From: an uncultured Ruminiclostridium sp.
GTDB taxonomy: Bacteria > Bacillota > Clostridia > Oscillospirales > Ruminococcaceae
DNA length: 64,000 bases
Direction: 5' to 3'
Assembly: GCA_910579265.1 (NCBI GenBank)
Contig: CAJTTE010000010.1
Span: forward strand, 1-64,000
Of the stretch, positions 34,979-43,483 are shown one piece after another (the stretch's first letter is position 1; each line of letters starts with the position of its first letter). The position numbers were made by a program, and so were the translations under genes. Below the pieces are notes generated by a model. The model was not told the DNA's origin. It saw only the letters and a program-made list of their open reading frames with translations, and searched no databases.

Positions 34979-36091
34979 ATGGACGGCAGAAAAAAGGACA
35001 GAGCGGTTTTTACCGCAAGGCTTCTGCTGCTGCCTGCGGCAGCTGGGTTTATTGCATTGCTCGGTATAAACTTTATACTGATAACCGCCGCATTGGTATT
35101 GGTATCGGCGGGGCTTTTGTGCGCGCCTTTGGGAGGCTTGTATTCGCTGGGAATTGTACGGGTCGTATCGGATCTGGCACCTTATGCTCTTATGTCTATG
35201 GGCTTTTTCTGTCTTTTTTTCGGCATATTCATCTGCTTTTTTATAATGCGTTTTGCCCCTTTTTGTGTAAGGCTTTTATACCGTTACTGCGCATTGATAT
35301 GCGGCAGACGCTGGAGACGTATATATTCAAACTTTAAAATAACGCGATTTATGATTTTAAGCCTTGTTTTTTCCGTTATTTCTTTTGGCGCGCTATGGGG
35401 CACACAGTATCTGTCGCTTCAAAACGGTTTTGAAAGCACGGTAGTTACAAAGCGGTTAGTGTTTGATAAGGCAAGATATGTTTATATAAGCACCTCGAGC
35501 CTTGACTTTCAGCTTAAGTATCATAACGGACAGGAAATAATCGTGGATTATACAAACGATTCTGAAATTATTGTGGAGGAAAGCGATATAAACTATCTCA
35601 GGCTTGTTCAGGATGATTCGTTTACCGTTTCGCTTTTTGCAAGGGAACAGTTCAGCTATAAGATGACTGTATGGCTGCCTGAAAATGATTACAGGGAATT
35701 TTACCTTAACAGCGGCAGCGGGGACATAACGCTTTTTGAAACGCAGTCGGAGTATACGGAGATCCATACGAGAAGCGGCAACATAATTTTAAACGAAGCA
35801 AGCGGTAAAATAAACGCCGCTACCGCTGACGGGAATATTTTCTGTTCCTATTATGCATTTGTCAATTCCGCAAGCTTCGAAAACAAAAGAGGAAATACGG
35901 AAATATTCATACCTAACTTTTCGGGTGTAAGCCTTGAATTCAGGACGGAGGACGGATGGCTCGAGAGCAGTCTTTTAGGATTGAAGGAAAGGATATATGG
36001 GAGCATTGACCTGGAAAAGCCCGCTCCGCTGTCACGGTCGCTTTATATAACGTCGGAAAGCGGAGGAGTTACGGTGGAGCCCTGTGATTAA
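34979..36091 (+). CDS. Membrane protein with C-terminal DUF4097-type beta-helix
   Basis: The 370-residue protein starts at ATG 34979 after CAGGGAAAATAAA. Four membrane helices (about 12-32, 34-55, 65-92, 122-145) are followed by an extracellular-type domain (about 155-370) with repeated turns YLNSGSGDITLFETQS, IHTRSGNIILNEASGKINA and TADGNIFCSY, typical of DUF4097/adhesin-like right-handed beta-helices. Such domains occur in proteins that follow DUF1700/PadR regulators in stress operons, but no PadR gene is next to it. The function is unknown. Confidence 0.8.
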   Translation: MDGRKKDRAVFTARLLLLPAAAGFIALLGINFILITAALVLVSAGLLCAPLGGLYSLGIVRVVSDLAPYALMSMGFFCLFFGIFICFFIMRFAPFCVRLLYRYCALICGRRWRRIYSNFKITRFMILSLVFSVISFGALWGTQYLSLQNGFESTVVTKRLVFDKARYVYISTSSLDFQLKYHNGQEIIVDYTNDSEIIVEESDINYLRLVQDDSFTVSLFAREQFSYKMTVWLPENDYREFYLNSGSGDITLFETQSEYTEIHTRSGNIILNEASGKINAATADGNIFCSYYAFVNSASFENKRGNTEIFIPNFSGVSLEFRTEDGWLESSLLGLKERIYGSIDLEKPAPLSRSLYITSESGGVTVEPCD

Positions 36092-36130
36092 AGACGGACT
36101 TTTTTAGATTTTTTTGCTCGTTATTAAAAT

Positions 36131-36310
36131 TTAAGGCAACACCGCACAATGATTGGGTGTGAATTGCGCAGTCAGATATTTCGTCAGCCTGCATAAATTC
36201 GACGAAGGAATGCTGACGCATTTCAAGGAGAATTTGTGTAAGATGACGGAAAATATGCAAGATAGTCTCACGCAAAGCCATTGGGTGGTCATTGTGCGGT
36301 ATTGCCTTAA
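36131..36310. repeat. Family A foldback element, copy A4
   Basis: TTAA flanks both ends and the length is 180 bp, in the same orientation as A1. B2 follows 100 bases later, as B1 follows A1. Confidence 0.9.
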
Positions 36311-36410
36311 ATATCGAAAACGGCGCAATTTTTTTAAACTGACTCAAATATCGGCTTTTTATAACAGTTGGTGCAGGGTTTTTCCGATATCTTTTTAGGG
36401 AAAAATATCA

Positions 36411-36568
36411 GGGCTTGTTTGAAAAAACGGAAACGTCGTCTTTTCGCTCCCAAACGGTCATCTTCTGTGTCAAAAAGCCTCTTCAAACGACGGTTTGACT
36501 GCGTTTTTTCCTTGAAGCTAACCATTTGGAATCAAAAACCCGTAATTTCCTCTGTTTTCAAACAAGCC
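36411..36568. repeat. Family B foldback element, copy B2
   Basis: The ends GGGCTTGTTTGAAAA and TTTTCAAACAAGCC are inverted, and the body matches B1. Nothing else is recognisable in 36569-36840. Confidence 0.85.
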
Positions 36569-36840
36569 ATAGGAGGATGCACCTAAAATTCGGACATAAT
36601 ACTGTAATGCGGTACACAGGCTGACAGCTGCCGCCGTATATTTTCCCGGTCATAGCAAGCAAAGGCACCCTTCCGGCAATACTGCTTTTAATTTATAAAA
36701 AATATGAACGCCGGCGCTTTCAGGGATAAATAGTCCCGCAGCCTGCGGGAAACGGTTTTGATTTGCGCAGAACATAGCTGCGGCAAATACCGGCGACCGT
36801 CATTAAATTTATTATGTGATTTTCAATAAGGAGCTGAAAA

Positions 36841-37770
36841 ATGTTATCAATAATTATTCCCGCCTATAATGAAGAGGAAAATATTGAAAATACCGCTTCG
36901 GTAATCGGCGGAATCATGAAGGAAAACGGCATAGAATGTGAAATACTTTTTGTGGACGACGGCTCTAAAGACAGAACCTGGGAGATCATCGAAAAGCTTG
37001 CAGCCGAAAACGATTCGATAAGAGGCCTTAAATTTTCACGCAATTTCGGTAAAGAAGGAGCTGTTTTTGCCGGACTTAAATATTGCAGGGGAGAATGCGC
37101 CGCGGTTATCGACTGCGATCTTCAGCATCCTCCGAAGCTTCTGGTTGAAATGTACAACCTGTGGAAGCAAGGGTATCAGGTAGTAGAGGCCGTAAAAGCA
37201 TCAAGAGGCAAGGAGAGCTTTTTGTACAAGTTCTTTGCTCAAAGTTTTTACGGGCTTATGAAAAGCTCATCCAATATAGACATGAGGGGGGCGAGTGATT
37301 ACAAGCTAATGGACAGGCAGGTGGTGGATGCGCTTAACGAGCTTCCCGAGCGGATCACCTTTTACCGCGCTCTTTCAAGCTGGGTGGGCTTTAAAACCAC
37401 AAAGATAGAATTCAATGTGGCTCCCAGAAATGCGGGAAGCAGTAAGTGGAGCTTTAAAAAGCTGTTTAAATTTGCACTTTCGAATCTGACAAGCTTTACA
37501 AACGCTCCGCTGCATCTTGTGACGGTGTTCGGCATAATTTTTTTAATCTCTGCCATAGCAACGGGAATAGTTCAATTAGTCCGGTTCTGCGGCGGGGAGT
37601 CTCAGGACGGTATTCTTCCCATTATTCTTTTTTCAAGCTCTCTTATAATGCTTTCCTTGGGAATTATCGGATATTATCTAAGCAAGATTTATGAGGAAAT
37701 AAAAGGAAGACCGAGATATCTGGTGTCCTTGGATACCCTTGATAAAAAAAATAAGAGGGACAAGATATAG
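36841..37770 (+). CDS. Family 2 glycosyltransferase (DPM1/GtrB/CsbB-like)
   Basis: The 309-residue protein has a GT-A domain with LSIIIPAYNEEENIENT, FVDDGSKDRTWEII, SRNFGKEGAVFAGL and CDLQHPPKL, followed by two membrane helices (about 225-250 and 262-285). This is the layout of enzymes that move a sugar from a nucleotide carrier to undecaprenyl phosphate on the inner membrane face. The next gene encodes a YfhO-like protein. In Bacillus the CsbB/YfhO pair decorates lipoteichoic acid, so the same role is inferred here. GGAGCTG precedes the start. Confidence 0.92.
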   Translation: MLSIIIPAYNEEENIENTASVIGGIMKENGIECEILFVDDGSKDRTWEIIEKLAAENDSIRGLKFSRNFGKEGAVFAGLKYCRGECAAVIDCDLQHPPKLLVEMYNLWKQGYQVVEAVKASRGKESFLYKFFAQSFYGLMKSSSNIDMRGASDYKLMDRQVVDALNELPERITFYRALSSWVGFKTTKIEFNVAPRNAGSSKWSFKKLFKFALSNLTSFTNAPLHLVTVFGIIFLISAIATGIVQLVRFCGGESQDGILPIILFSSSLIMLSLGIIGYYLSKIYEEIKGRPRYLVSLDTLDKKNKRDKI

Positions 37771-37936
37771 GACGACGATTGTTTTTCTCCGGATATAACG
37801 GCATGATCTAAGAGTATTTTAAAATTTTTTCAGCAGATCTATGTCCCGATTTGGATTCAACGGCAATCGGTATAAAAAGGAGAATATGTTTTAATATAAA
37901 AAATATTTCGACATTTTAAAAGAAAGGATGACAAAA

Positions 37937-40861
37937 ATGGCGGCTGAAACTGTAACGGCGAACAGAGGCTTCGGTGAAACGGTCAAAGAATACCTTGGTT
38001 ATACGCGAAACGGAATAAAGCACTTTTTTAAGAAGGAGAACCAGATGTGGCTTTCATTCCTTCTTCCGGCGCTTATTCTTCTGGCGAGTTATTTCATATT
38101 CGGGGTATGGCCTTTGGGAAAGGAAAGCGTTCTTTCTCTTGACTTAAACGGTCAGTATGTTTATTATTACGATCATATGTATGACGTGTTATATGGGGGC
38201 GAAAGCCTGTTTTATTCATGGAGCCGGAACCTTTCCGGAGAATGGATGGGCATTATTGGTTATTATCTCGGAAGTCCCTTTAATTTTATTGTGTGGATGT
38301 TCCCGAGAACCGCGATACTTGAAGGCTTGCTCACCATGATGTGTGTTAAGGTGGGGGCAATCGGTCTGGCAATGTCGGTTTATCTTTCGAGAGCGAAAAA
38401 TCTTAAGAAGCTGACAGTTATAATTTTCAGTATATGCTACTCCCTTTGTGCGTACACGATCGTGCAGACAATGAACCCCATGTGGCTTGACGGGGTTATG
38501 ATCCTTCCCATAATCTGTCTCGGAATAGAACGGTTTATTGACAAAGGAAGATTCCGTCTTCTGACACTTGCTTGGGTGTATGCTTTCGTTACTTGTTTTT
38601 ATATAGGATTTATGCTTGGAATTTTTTCTGTGATCTACTATATGTTTTATATGGTTATTACAAAAAACTCCGATGCAAGGGAACATTTCTTCAAAAAGAC
38701 CGTAACGGTTTTCGGATTGGGTATTACGGCGGTAATGATATCCGCGTTTATGCTGATACCCGTTTATGAATCCCTTTCCTATGGGAAATTTGCTTTTTCT
38801 ACTCCCGACTACAGCTTAAAGGAAAACTTTCCCTTTATCGAGCTTCTGGACAAGATACTTCCCAACAGCTATGATACCGTTCGCATGTCCGGGCTTCCCT
38901 TCCTTTACTGCGGAATGATAACCATACTTTTGCTGCCGGCCTATTTCCTTCACAAAAAGATAAGACGCAGCGAAAGAATAGGGTACGCGGCGGTAATGCT
39001 TTTGCTGGTCCTTTGCATGTATATACGTCCGGTCGATATGCTGTGGCACGGCGGACAGATGCCAAACTGGCTCCCCTACCGCTATTCATTTATACTTTCC
39101 TTCCTCATGACGGTATGTGCGGCATCCGCCTTTGACCGTCTCAGGGAGATCAGCACTAAATGTATAGGCGTAACGGCAGCGGTGTGGTTCGGTATTATGG
39201 TTTATCAGGAGAATGTGGACAACTTTGTTTCCGATTTGAATAACGGCCGCGATACGCTTAATAATTTTTCAACCATACTTCCCGCAATGATAATACTGTT
39301 TACCATAGCGGCGGTCCTTGTACAGCTCAGAAAGCATTTCAATTTTGATCTGAGGCGCAATCGCACAAGAATATATTCGTTTATAATGATAGGCATAATA
39401 TGCTGCGAAGCCGGATATAACACCGTAGGCCAGATATACACCCAGGATACGGATATCACATACTCCAATCATGGAAGCTATATGGAGGTAATTCCTCCCG
39501 TTCGTGACAAGGTAAATGAAATTAAAGCGGAGGATGACGGCTTCTACCGTATTGAAAAATTGTTTTTCCGTACCGTAAACGACCCTCTGGCCGCCAATAT
39601 GTACGGACTTTCACACAGTTCATCAACACTTAACGCCAAGCCTATCGAGCTTTTGAAGCGCCTGGGCTTTACTGCAAGAAGTCATTATACCAGATACAGC
39701 GGCGCAACTCTCATTACCTCCAGTCTTTTCGGAGTAAAATATGAGTTATCCACCGTAAACAACGAAGTGTCGGATGTGAGAAGCGGCAGCGAAATAAAGG
39801 TAACGGAAAACGAGTACGCCCTCCCCATATGTTATCTGGGGAATAACAGGATCATCGAAACAGAGCTTACAAAGTATAATCCGTTTGCCGCACAGACAGA
39901 GTTTTTGAATTCGCTTATCGGAAAGGATTATGAATATTACACCAGAGTAACGGATATGGACTTTAAACCCATAAATGTGACTCAGGGATCGACTACGGAT
40001 GATCACAGAAGCTTTAAGCCCATGGACAGCGGGTCTACTTCAAGTCTTACCTATACCTTTAATATGCCAAAGGCTGGCAAGCTGTATATGTATCTTCCTT
40101 CAACCTATGAGCGCACCGTAAACCTTACTGTAAACGGCGCCTCGAAGGGTAAGTATTTCGAAGGCGACAACAATTATATGAGAATGCTCGGCGAGTTCAA
40201 TCAGGGTCAGAAGGTGGAAGTAATACTTACACTTACCCGCGATAATCTGTATTTCCGCGAGGCGCAGTTCGCCGTGGCCGATGAAGCGGCAATGAGAACG
40301 GCTTTGAACGAGCTTAAAGAAATAAACAATGATACCGTATGCACAAAGCCAACTTCTACAAGCGTAAGAACCGAGGTAAACTGCGACGGTGATATGACTT
40401 ATTTTACCACGATCCCCGTTGAAAAGGGCTGGAGCATTTATGTGGACGGAGTAAAAACCGAGCATATAGAAGTTCTCGAATCATTGATTGCCGTTCCGCT
40501 AACTGCGGGAAAGCATACCGTTGAGATGAAATTTACCGCCGCGGGTTATCCCGCAGCCGTTATCATTTCCGTTGCGGGAATTATAATCTTTGCGGGAGTG
40601 GTAATACTTTGGCTTAAAAAGACCTCAGACGATCGGAAGAAGCGCAAAGAACATCTCAAAAGGATATACAGCGGTGAGGCTTACGCAGAGATAAAGGAAC
40701 TTGAAAAATCCGATTTTGCGGAAAGAAAGTTATATCGTGAGGGTAAGATAAAAGACGAAACGGACGAGGACGAAAATGAGGATGCGGAGGATTCCGAGGA
40801 ATCCGAAGACAAAGACGGCGTATCGGAGAAAAAGGATGACGACTCCAAAGGAGATGATTGA
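37937..40861 (+). CDS. YfhO family membrane glycosyltransferase
   Basis: The start at the second ATG (37937) keeps AAAGGA as ribosome site; the first ATG at 37928 overlaps it. The 974-residue protein has a GT-C-like N-terminal half with about 12 membrane helices, beginning MWLSFLLPALILLASYFIFG and SLDLNGQYVYYYDHMYD (acidic motif in the first outer loop). A large outside domain and a final helix (about 875-897) precede a highly acidic cytoplasmic tail of Asp/Glu repeats. YfhO-type proteins use undecaprenyl-phosphate sugars to glycosylate wall polymers. The donor-making GT is just upstream, and coaX begins three bases after its stop. Confidence 0.9.
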   Translation: MAAETVTANRGFGETVKEYLGYTRNGIKHFFKKENQMWLSFLLPALILLASYFIFGVWPLGKESVLSLDLNGQYVYYYDHMYDVLYGGESLFYSWSRNLSGEWMGIIGYYLGSPFNFIVWMFPRTAILEGLLTMMCVKVGAIGLAMSVYLSRAKNLKKLTVIIFSICYSLCAYTIVQTMNPMWLDGVMILPIICLGIERFIDKGRFRLLTLAWVYAFVTCFYIGFMLGIFSVIYYMFYMVITKNSDAREHFFKKTVTVFGLGITAVMISAFMLIPVYESLSYGKFAFSTPDYSLKENFPFIELLDKILPNSYDTVRMSGLPFLYCGMITILLLPAYFLHKKIRRSERIGYAAVMLLLVLCMYIRPVDMLWHGGQMPNWLPYRYSFILSFLMTVCAASAFDRLREISTKCIGVTAAVWFGIMVYQENVDNFVSDLNNGRDTLNNFSTILPAMIILFTIAAVLVQLRKHFNFDLRRNRTRIYSFIMIGIICCEAGYNTVGQIYTQDTDITYSNHGSYMEVIPPVRDKVNEIKAEDDGFYRIEKLFFRTVNDPLAANMYGLSHSSSTLNAKPIELLKRLGFTARSHYTRYSGATLITSSLFGVKYELSTVNNEVSDVRSGSEIKVTENEYALPICYLGNNRIIETELTKYNPFAAQTEFLNSLIGKDYEYYTRVTDMDFKPINVTQGSTTDDHRSFKPMDSGSTSSLTYTFNMPKAGKLYMYLPSTYERTVNLTVNGASKGKYFEGDNNYMRMLGEFNQGQKVEVILTLTRDNLYFREAQFAVADEAAMRTALNELKEINNDTVCTKPTSTSVRTEVNCDGDMTYFTTIPVEKGWSIYVDGVKTEHIEVLESLIAVPLTAGKHTVEMKFTAAGYPAAVIISVAGIIIFAGVVILWLKKTSDDRKKRKEHLKRIYSGEAYAEIKELEKSDFAERKLYREGKIKDETDEDENEDAEDSEESEDKDGVSEKKDDDSKGDD

Positions 40862-40864
40862 TCA

Positions 40865-41671
40865 ATGATTCTGGCGGTAGATATAGGTAATACCAATATT
40901 GTATTCGGAGTTTTTGACGGTGACCGAATATTATTTGAATCCCGCATGGATACAAACCGACATCGTATGGCGGATCAGTATGCGATAACGATCGCTCAGC
41001 TTTTTTCGCTTTACGGATTAAAAAAGGAGGACATTGACGGAGCAATAATCTCTTCCGTCGTTCCCCCGGTTTCCGATCAGCTTAAAATTTCGATCCAGCG
41101 TGTGTTCAATATAACTCCCGTTATGGTGGGTGCCGGAATAAAAACAGGATTAAACATACTGATCGATGATCCTTCTACCTTAGGAGCCGATCTTGCCTGC
41201 GGCGGTGCGGCTGCCAAGGAATTATATCCTCTTCCCTGCATAGTAATAGACCTGGGGACGGCAACCAAGGTGTATGCCGCGGACAAAAACGGCGCTTTTA
41301 TAGGAGGAATAATAGCCCCGGGAATAAAGATATCACTTGAGGCTCTTGCGGGACGTACTATGTCGCTTCCTATGATAAGCCTTGACGGAAATGCTCCCGT
41401 TATCGGAAAAAACACAGTGGATTGCATGCGTTCCGGAGTTCTGAACGGTCATGCGGGAATGCTGGACAGCTTTATAGATAAATTTCAGGAGCAGATAGGA
41501 AAGGCTACCGTTGTCGCCACGGGCGGTTTCAGTACGATCATAAAAAACTATTGCAAAAATGATTTTATAGTGGATCAGCAATTGGTGCTCAAGGGACTCA
41601 GGATAATCTATGAAAAAAACAAGCATAAAACGGACAGAGATCCGGATTTCAAGGTAAAACCCAACAAATGA
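40865..41671 (+). CDS. coaX: Type III pantothenate kinase
   Basis: The 268-residue enzyme performs the first step of coenzyme A synthesis. Motifs are MILAVDIGNTNIVFGVFDGD, SSVVPPVSDQLK, DDPSTLGADLACGG, CIVIDLGTATKVYAA and GGIIAPGIKISLEAL, with the late VVATGGFSTII. Type III enzymes need a monovalent cation and resist CoA feedback. AAAGGAG lies inside the end of the yfhO-like gene, so translation is coupled. An ECF transporter S component follows, which may import pantothenate. Confidence 0.96.
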   Translation: MILAVDIGNTNIVFGVFDGDRILFESRMDTNRHRMADQYAITIAQLFSLYGLKKEDIDGAIISSVVPPVSDQLKISIQRVFNITPVMVGAGIKTGLNILIDDPSTLGADLACGGAAAKELYPLPCIVIDLGTATKVYAADKNGAFIGGIIAPGIKISLEALAGRTMSLPMISLDGNAPVIGKNTVDCMRSGVLNGHAGMLDSFIDKFQEQIGKATVVATGGFSTIIKNYCKNDFIVDQQLVLKGLRIIYEKNKHKTDRDPDFKVKPNK

Positions 41672-41810
41672 AAGATCAGTTGTTCTAACAGCGGCTTTTA
41701 AAGCTTGAATGGGCAAGGCTTCGGATCCGGAGACGGCTTTTACGTTCCCTCTAAAAAATTAAGTTACCGGCAAAACCGCACGGCTCCTTAGTTTTTATTG
41801 GCATTAAACG

Positions 41811-41885
41811 AGGGTAACAGCAATTTGCTGTAAATATAAACCCTGCGAGGCACCTCCTGACATATGGGGGCTTCAGCAAAGGAGG
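41811..41885 (+). promoter_or_regulatory. Structured leader that can mask the ribosome site of the ECF S component
   Basis: A helix AGGGT (41811-41815) / ACCCT (41840-41844) encloses the hairpin ACAGC/GCTGT (41817-41831). Downstream, CCTCC-TGA (41853-41860) can pair with TCA (41873-41875) and the ribosome site GGAGG (41881-41885). This looks like a translational switch. It does not match preQ1, THF, TPP or FMN consensus. A vitamin-sensing role is inferred from the gene. Confidence 0.5.
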
Positions 41886-41891
41886 ATTATT

Positions 41892-42515
41892 ATGTCAACA
41901 AACGCATTAAACAAGAAACGCATATTGTTATTGGCCCAGCTTGCAATATTTACGGCTATCGAGGTGGTATTCTGTTTCACTCCGCTCGGGTCGCTTCCCA
42001 TTACTCCGGGAATAGTTGCGACATTAGCGCATATTCCCGCATTGGTTGTAGCCTTTTCCTTAGGAAAATTTGCTGCGCTGTACATGGGAGGGGTAATGGG
42101 AGTATGTTCTTTTATCTGGTGGAACACGATAGGCATTGCTTATCCTACGGCTTTTGTATTCACCCCTCTTGCGCCTAACGGAACATTTATGAGCGCGGTA
42201 ATCTGTCTCGTACCGAGAATATTGTTCCCTTTTATTGCGGCAATCATTTATAACGCTTTAAAGAGCAAGGTAAAGACTGTACCCGCCGCAGCAATAGCTG
42301 CTGTTTTGGGCACTCTTATCCATTCCTGTATGGTTTTGGGGCTTATTTTTATATGCTTTTTCGGAAGCTCAGCTGTAGGAAATGACTTTGTGGCTTTTGT
42401 CATTGCATGGGCGGGACTCAACGCTGTGGCTGAGATAATTGCCGCAGGCATTATCTGCGCGGCGCTGGTACTTCCTCTTAATAAGGTCAACAAGCTGGCT
42501 TCGGTAAGCAACTGA
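41892..42515 (+). CDS. ECF transporter S component (possibly pantothenate)
   Basis: The 207-residue protein has six membrane helices. LGSLPITPGIVATLAHIPAL and FSLGKFAALYMGGVMGVCSF fit the ECF substrate-specific family (PF12822). It should bind a vitamin and work with a shared energising module (EcfT and EcfA) encoded elsewhere. It follows coaX, so pantothenate (PanT-like) is the best guess, but sequence alone does not prove this. AAAGGAGG sits six bases before ATG 41892. A terminator follows. Confidence 0.85.
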   Translation: MSTNALNKKRILLLAQLAIFTAIEVVFCFTPLGSLPITPGIVATLAHIPALVVAFSLGKFAALYMGGVMGVCSFIWWNTIGIAYPTAFVFTPLAPNGTFMSAVICLVPRILFPFIAAIIYNALKSKVKTVPAAAIAAVLGTLIHSCMVLGLIFICFFGSSAVGNDFVAFVIAWAGLNAVAEIIAAGIICAALVLPLNKVNKLASVSN

Positions 42516-42541
42516 AAATCATAAAAACATAAACATATAAT

Positions 42542-42572
42542 AAAGGCTGCCGCATTTGTCGGGCAGCCTTTA
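42542..42572 (+). terminator. Terminator after the ECF S component
   Basis: AAAGGCTGCC pairs with GGCAGCCTTT. The T-run is short but the position is right. Confidence 0.85.
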
Positions 42573-42662
42573 GCTTGCCGAAAAAGTCTTTTTTTGGAGG
42601 AAGTTTAATCAAGCTTTCCCGGCTTATGACCTATATGGAAGCTAAGTTGCTTTATGAAATTT

Positions 42663-42858
42663 TATTAGTTCGTATTCGAAAACAAAGCAAATATGTACAA
42701 TTATGCTAAAGCGTGGTGTTCCCAAGGAAAACGCGGAGAAATAAGAGGACATCTCATAATTACTACTTTTTGTGATGATTACCGGCATTCCTTGACGCGG
42801 AAAAGAGTCCGCTGTAATCAGAAACAGTACAATTTAAGGCTTTTCATACAGTTCTTAA
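42663..42858. repeat. Family D element, copy D4 (reverse orientation, diverged)
   Basis: CGTATTCGAAAACAAAGCAA and the late AGGCTTTTCATAC resemble D ends, and the body shares GCTAAAGCGTGG-type, AAAACGCGGAGAAATA and CATTCCTTGACGCGGAAA segments with D5 and D7. A second, poorer copy may follow at about 42859-43012. Confidence 0.6.
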
Positions 42859-43300
42859 GGCGCTCGAAAACTAAGCAGTTGTGTACGATTATGCTGAACG
42901 AGTTGCGATTTTAACGAAAAAGCGGAGAAACATGGTAATGCGTTGAGCATTTTCAACACACAAAACACCCGCAGCAAAAAAATGTGTAAACGATTTTTTC
43001 AGGCATCCGCTGAATGATTGGCGGTTTTTAACGAAAAAATCGGAGAAGTATGAGGATGTTTTCGATCATCCAAAAGTGATATGCTTGCGTTTTTTTAAAA
43101 AAGCTTTTTCGGTCCGTATAAATCATGCATAATGAGACGGTCAAGATAATATCTAATCAAAAAAGCAGCTTTGTTTTTTGCTTTAAGTTTATTGAATCTC
43201 AGTTCATATAGGAATGTCAGACGATTTTCAATTTATTCCGAATGGAATCATACATATGTGATTTTCCCGGAAACTACCGCAAATGCGACATCCTTTACTG

Positions 43301-43329
43301 TTGATTTTTTCACAAAAGAGTGGTACAAT
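43301..43329 (+). promoter_or_regulatory. Sigma-A promoter for mfd
   Basis: TTGATT (43301-43306), 17 bases, TACAAT (43324-43329). The leader to mfd is about 150 nt and holds the hairpin GGGCGTAA/TTACGCCC (43351-43371). Confidence 0.6.
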
Positions 43330-43483
43330 AAAAATAATGATAAATATGCAGGGCGTAAAAAAATTACGCCCATATGCTGTTGTCTGAAAACCTTATGATA
43401 CTTGTGATATGTAAGTTTTTACGAAATTCGGTCATTAACCGCCTATGTTTTTTTCTCAATCATATTCCTGAAAGGACAGCCTT

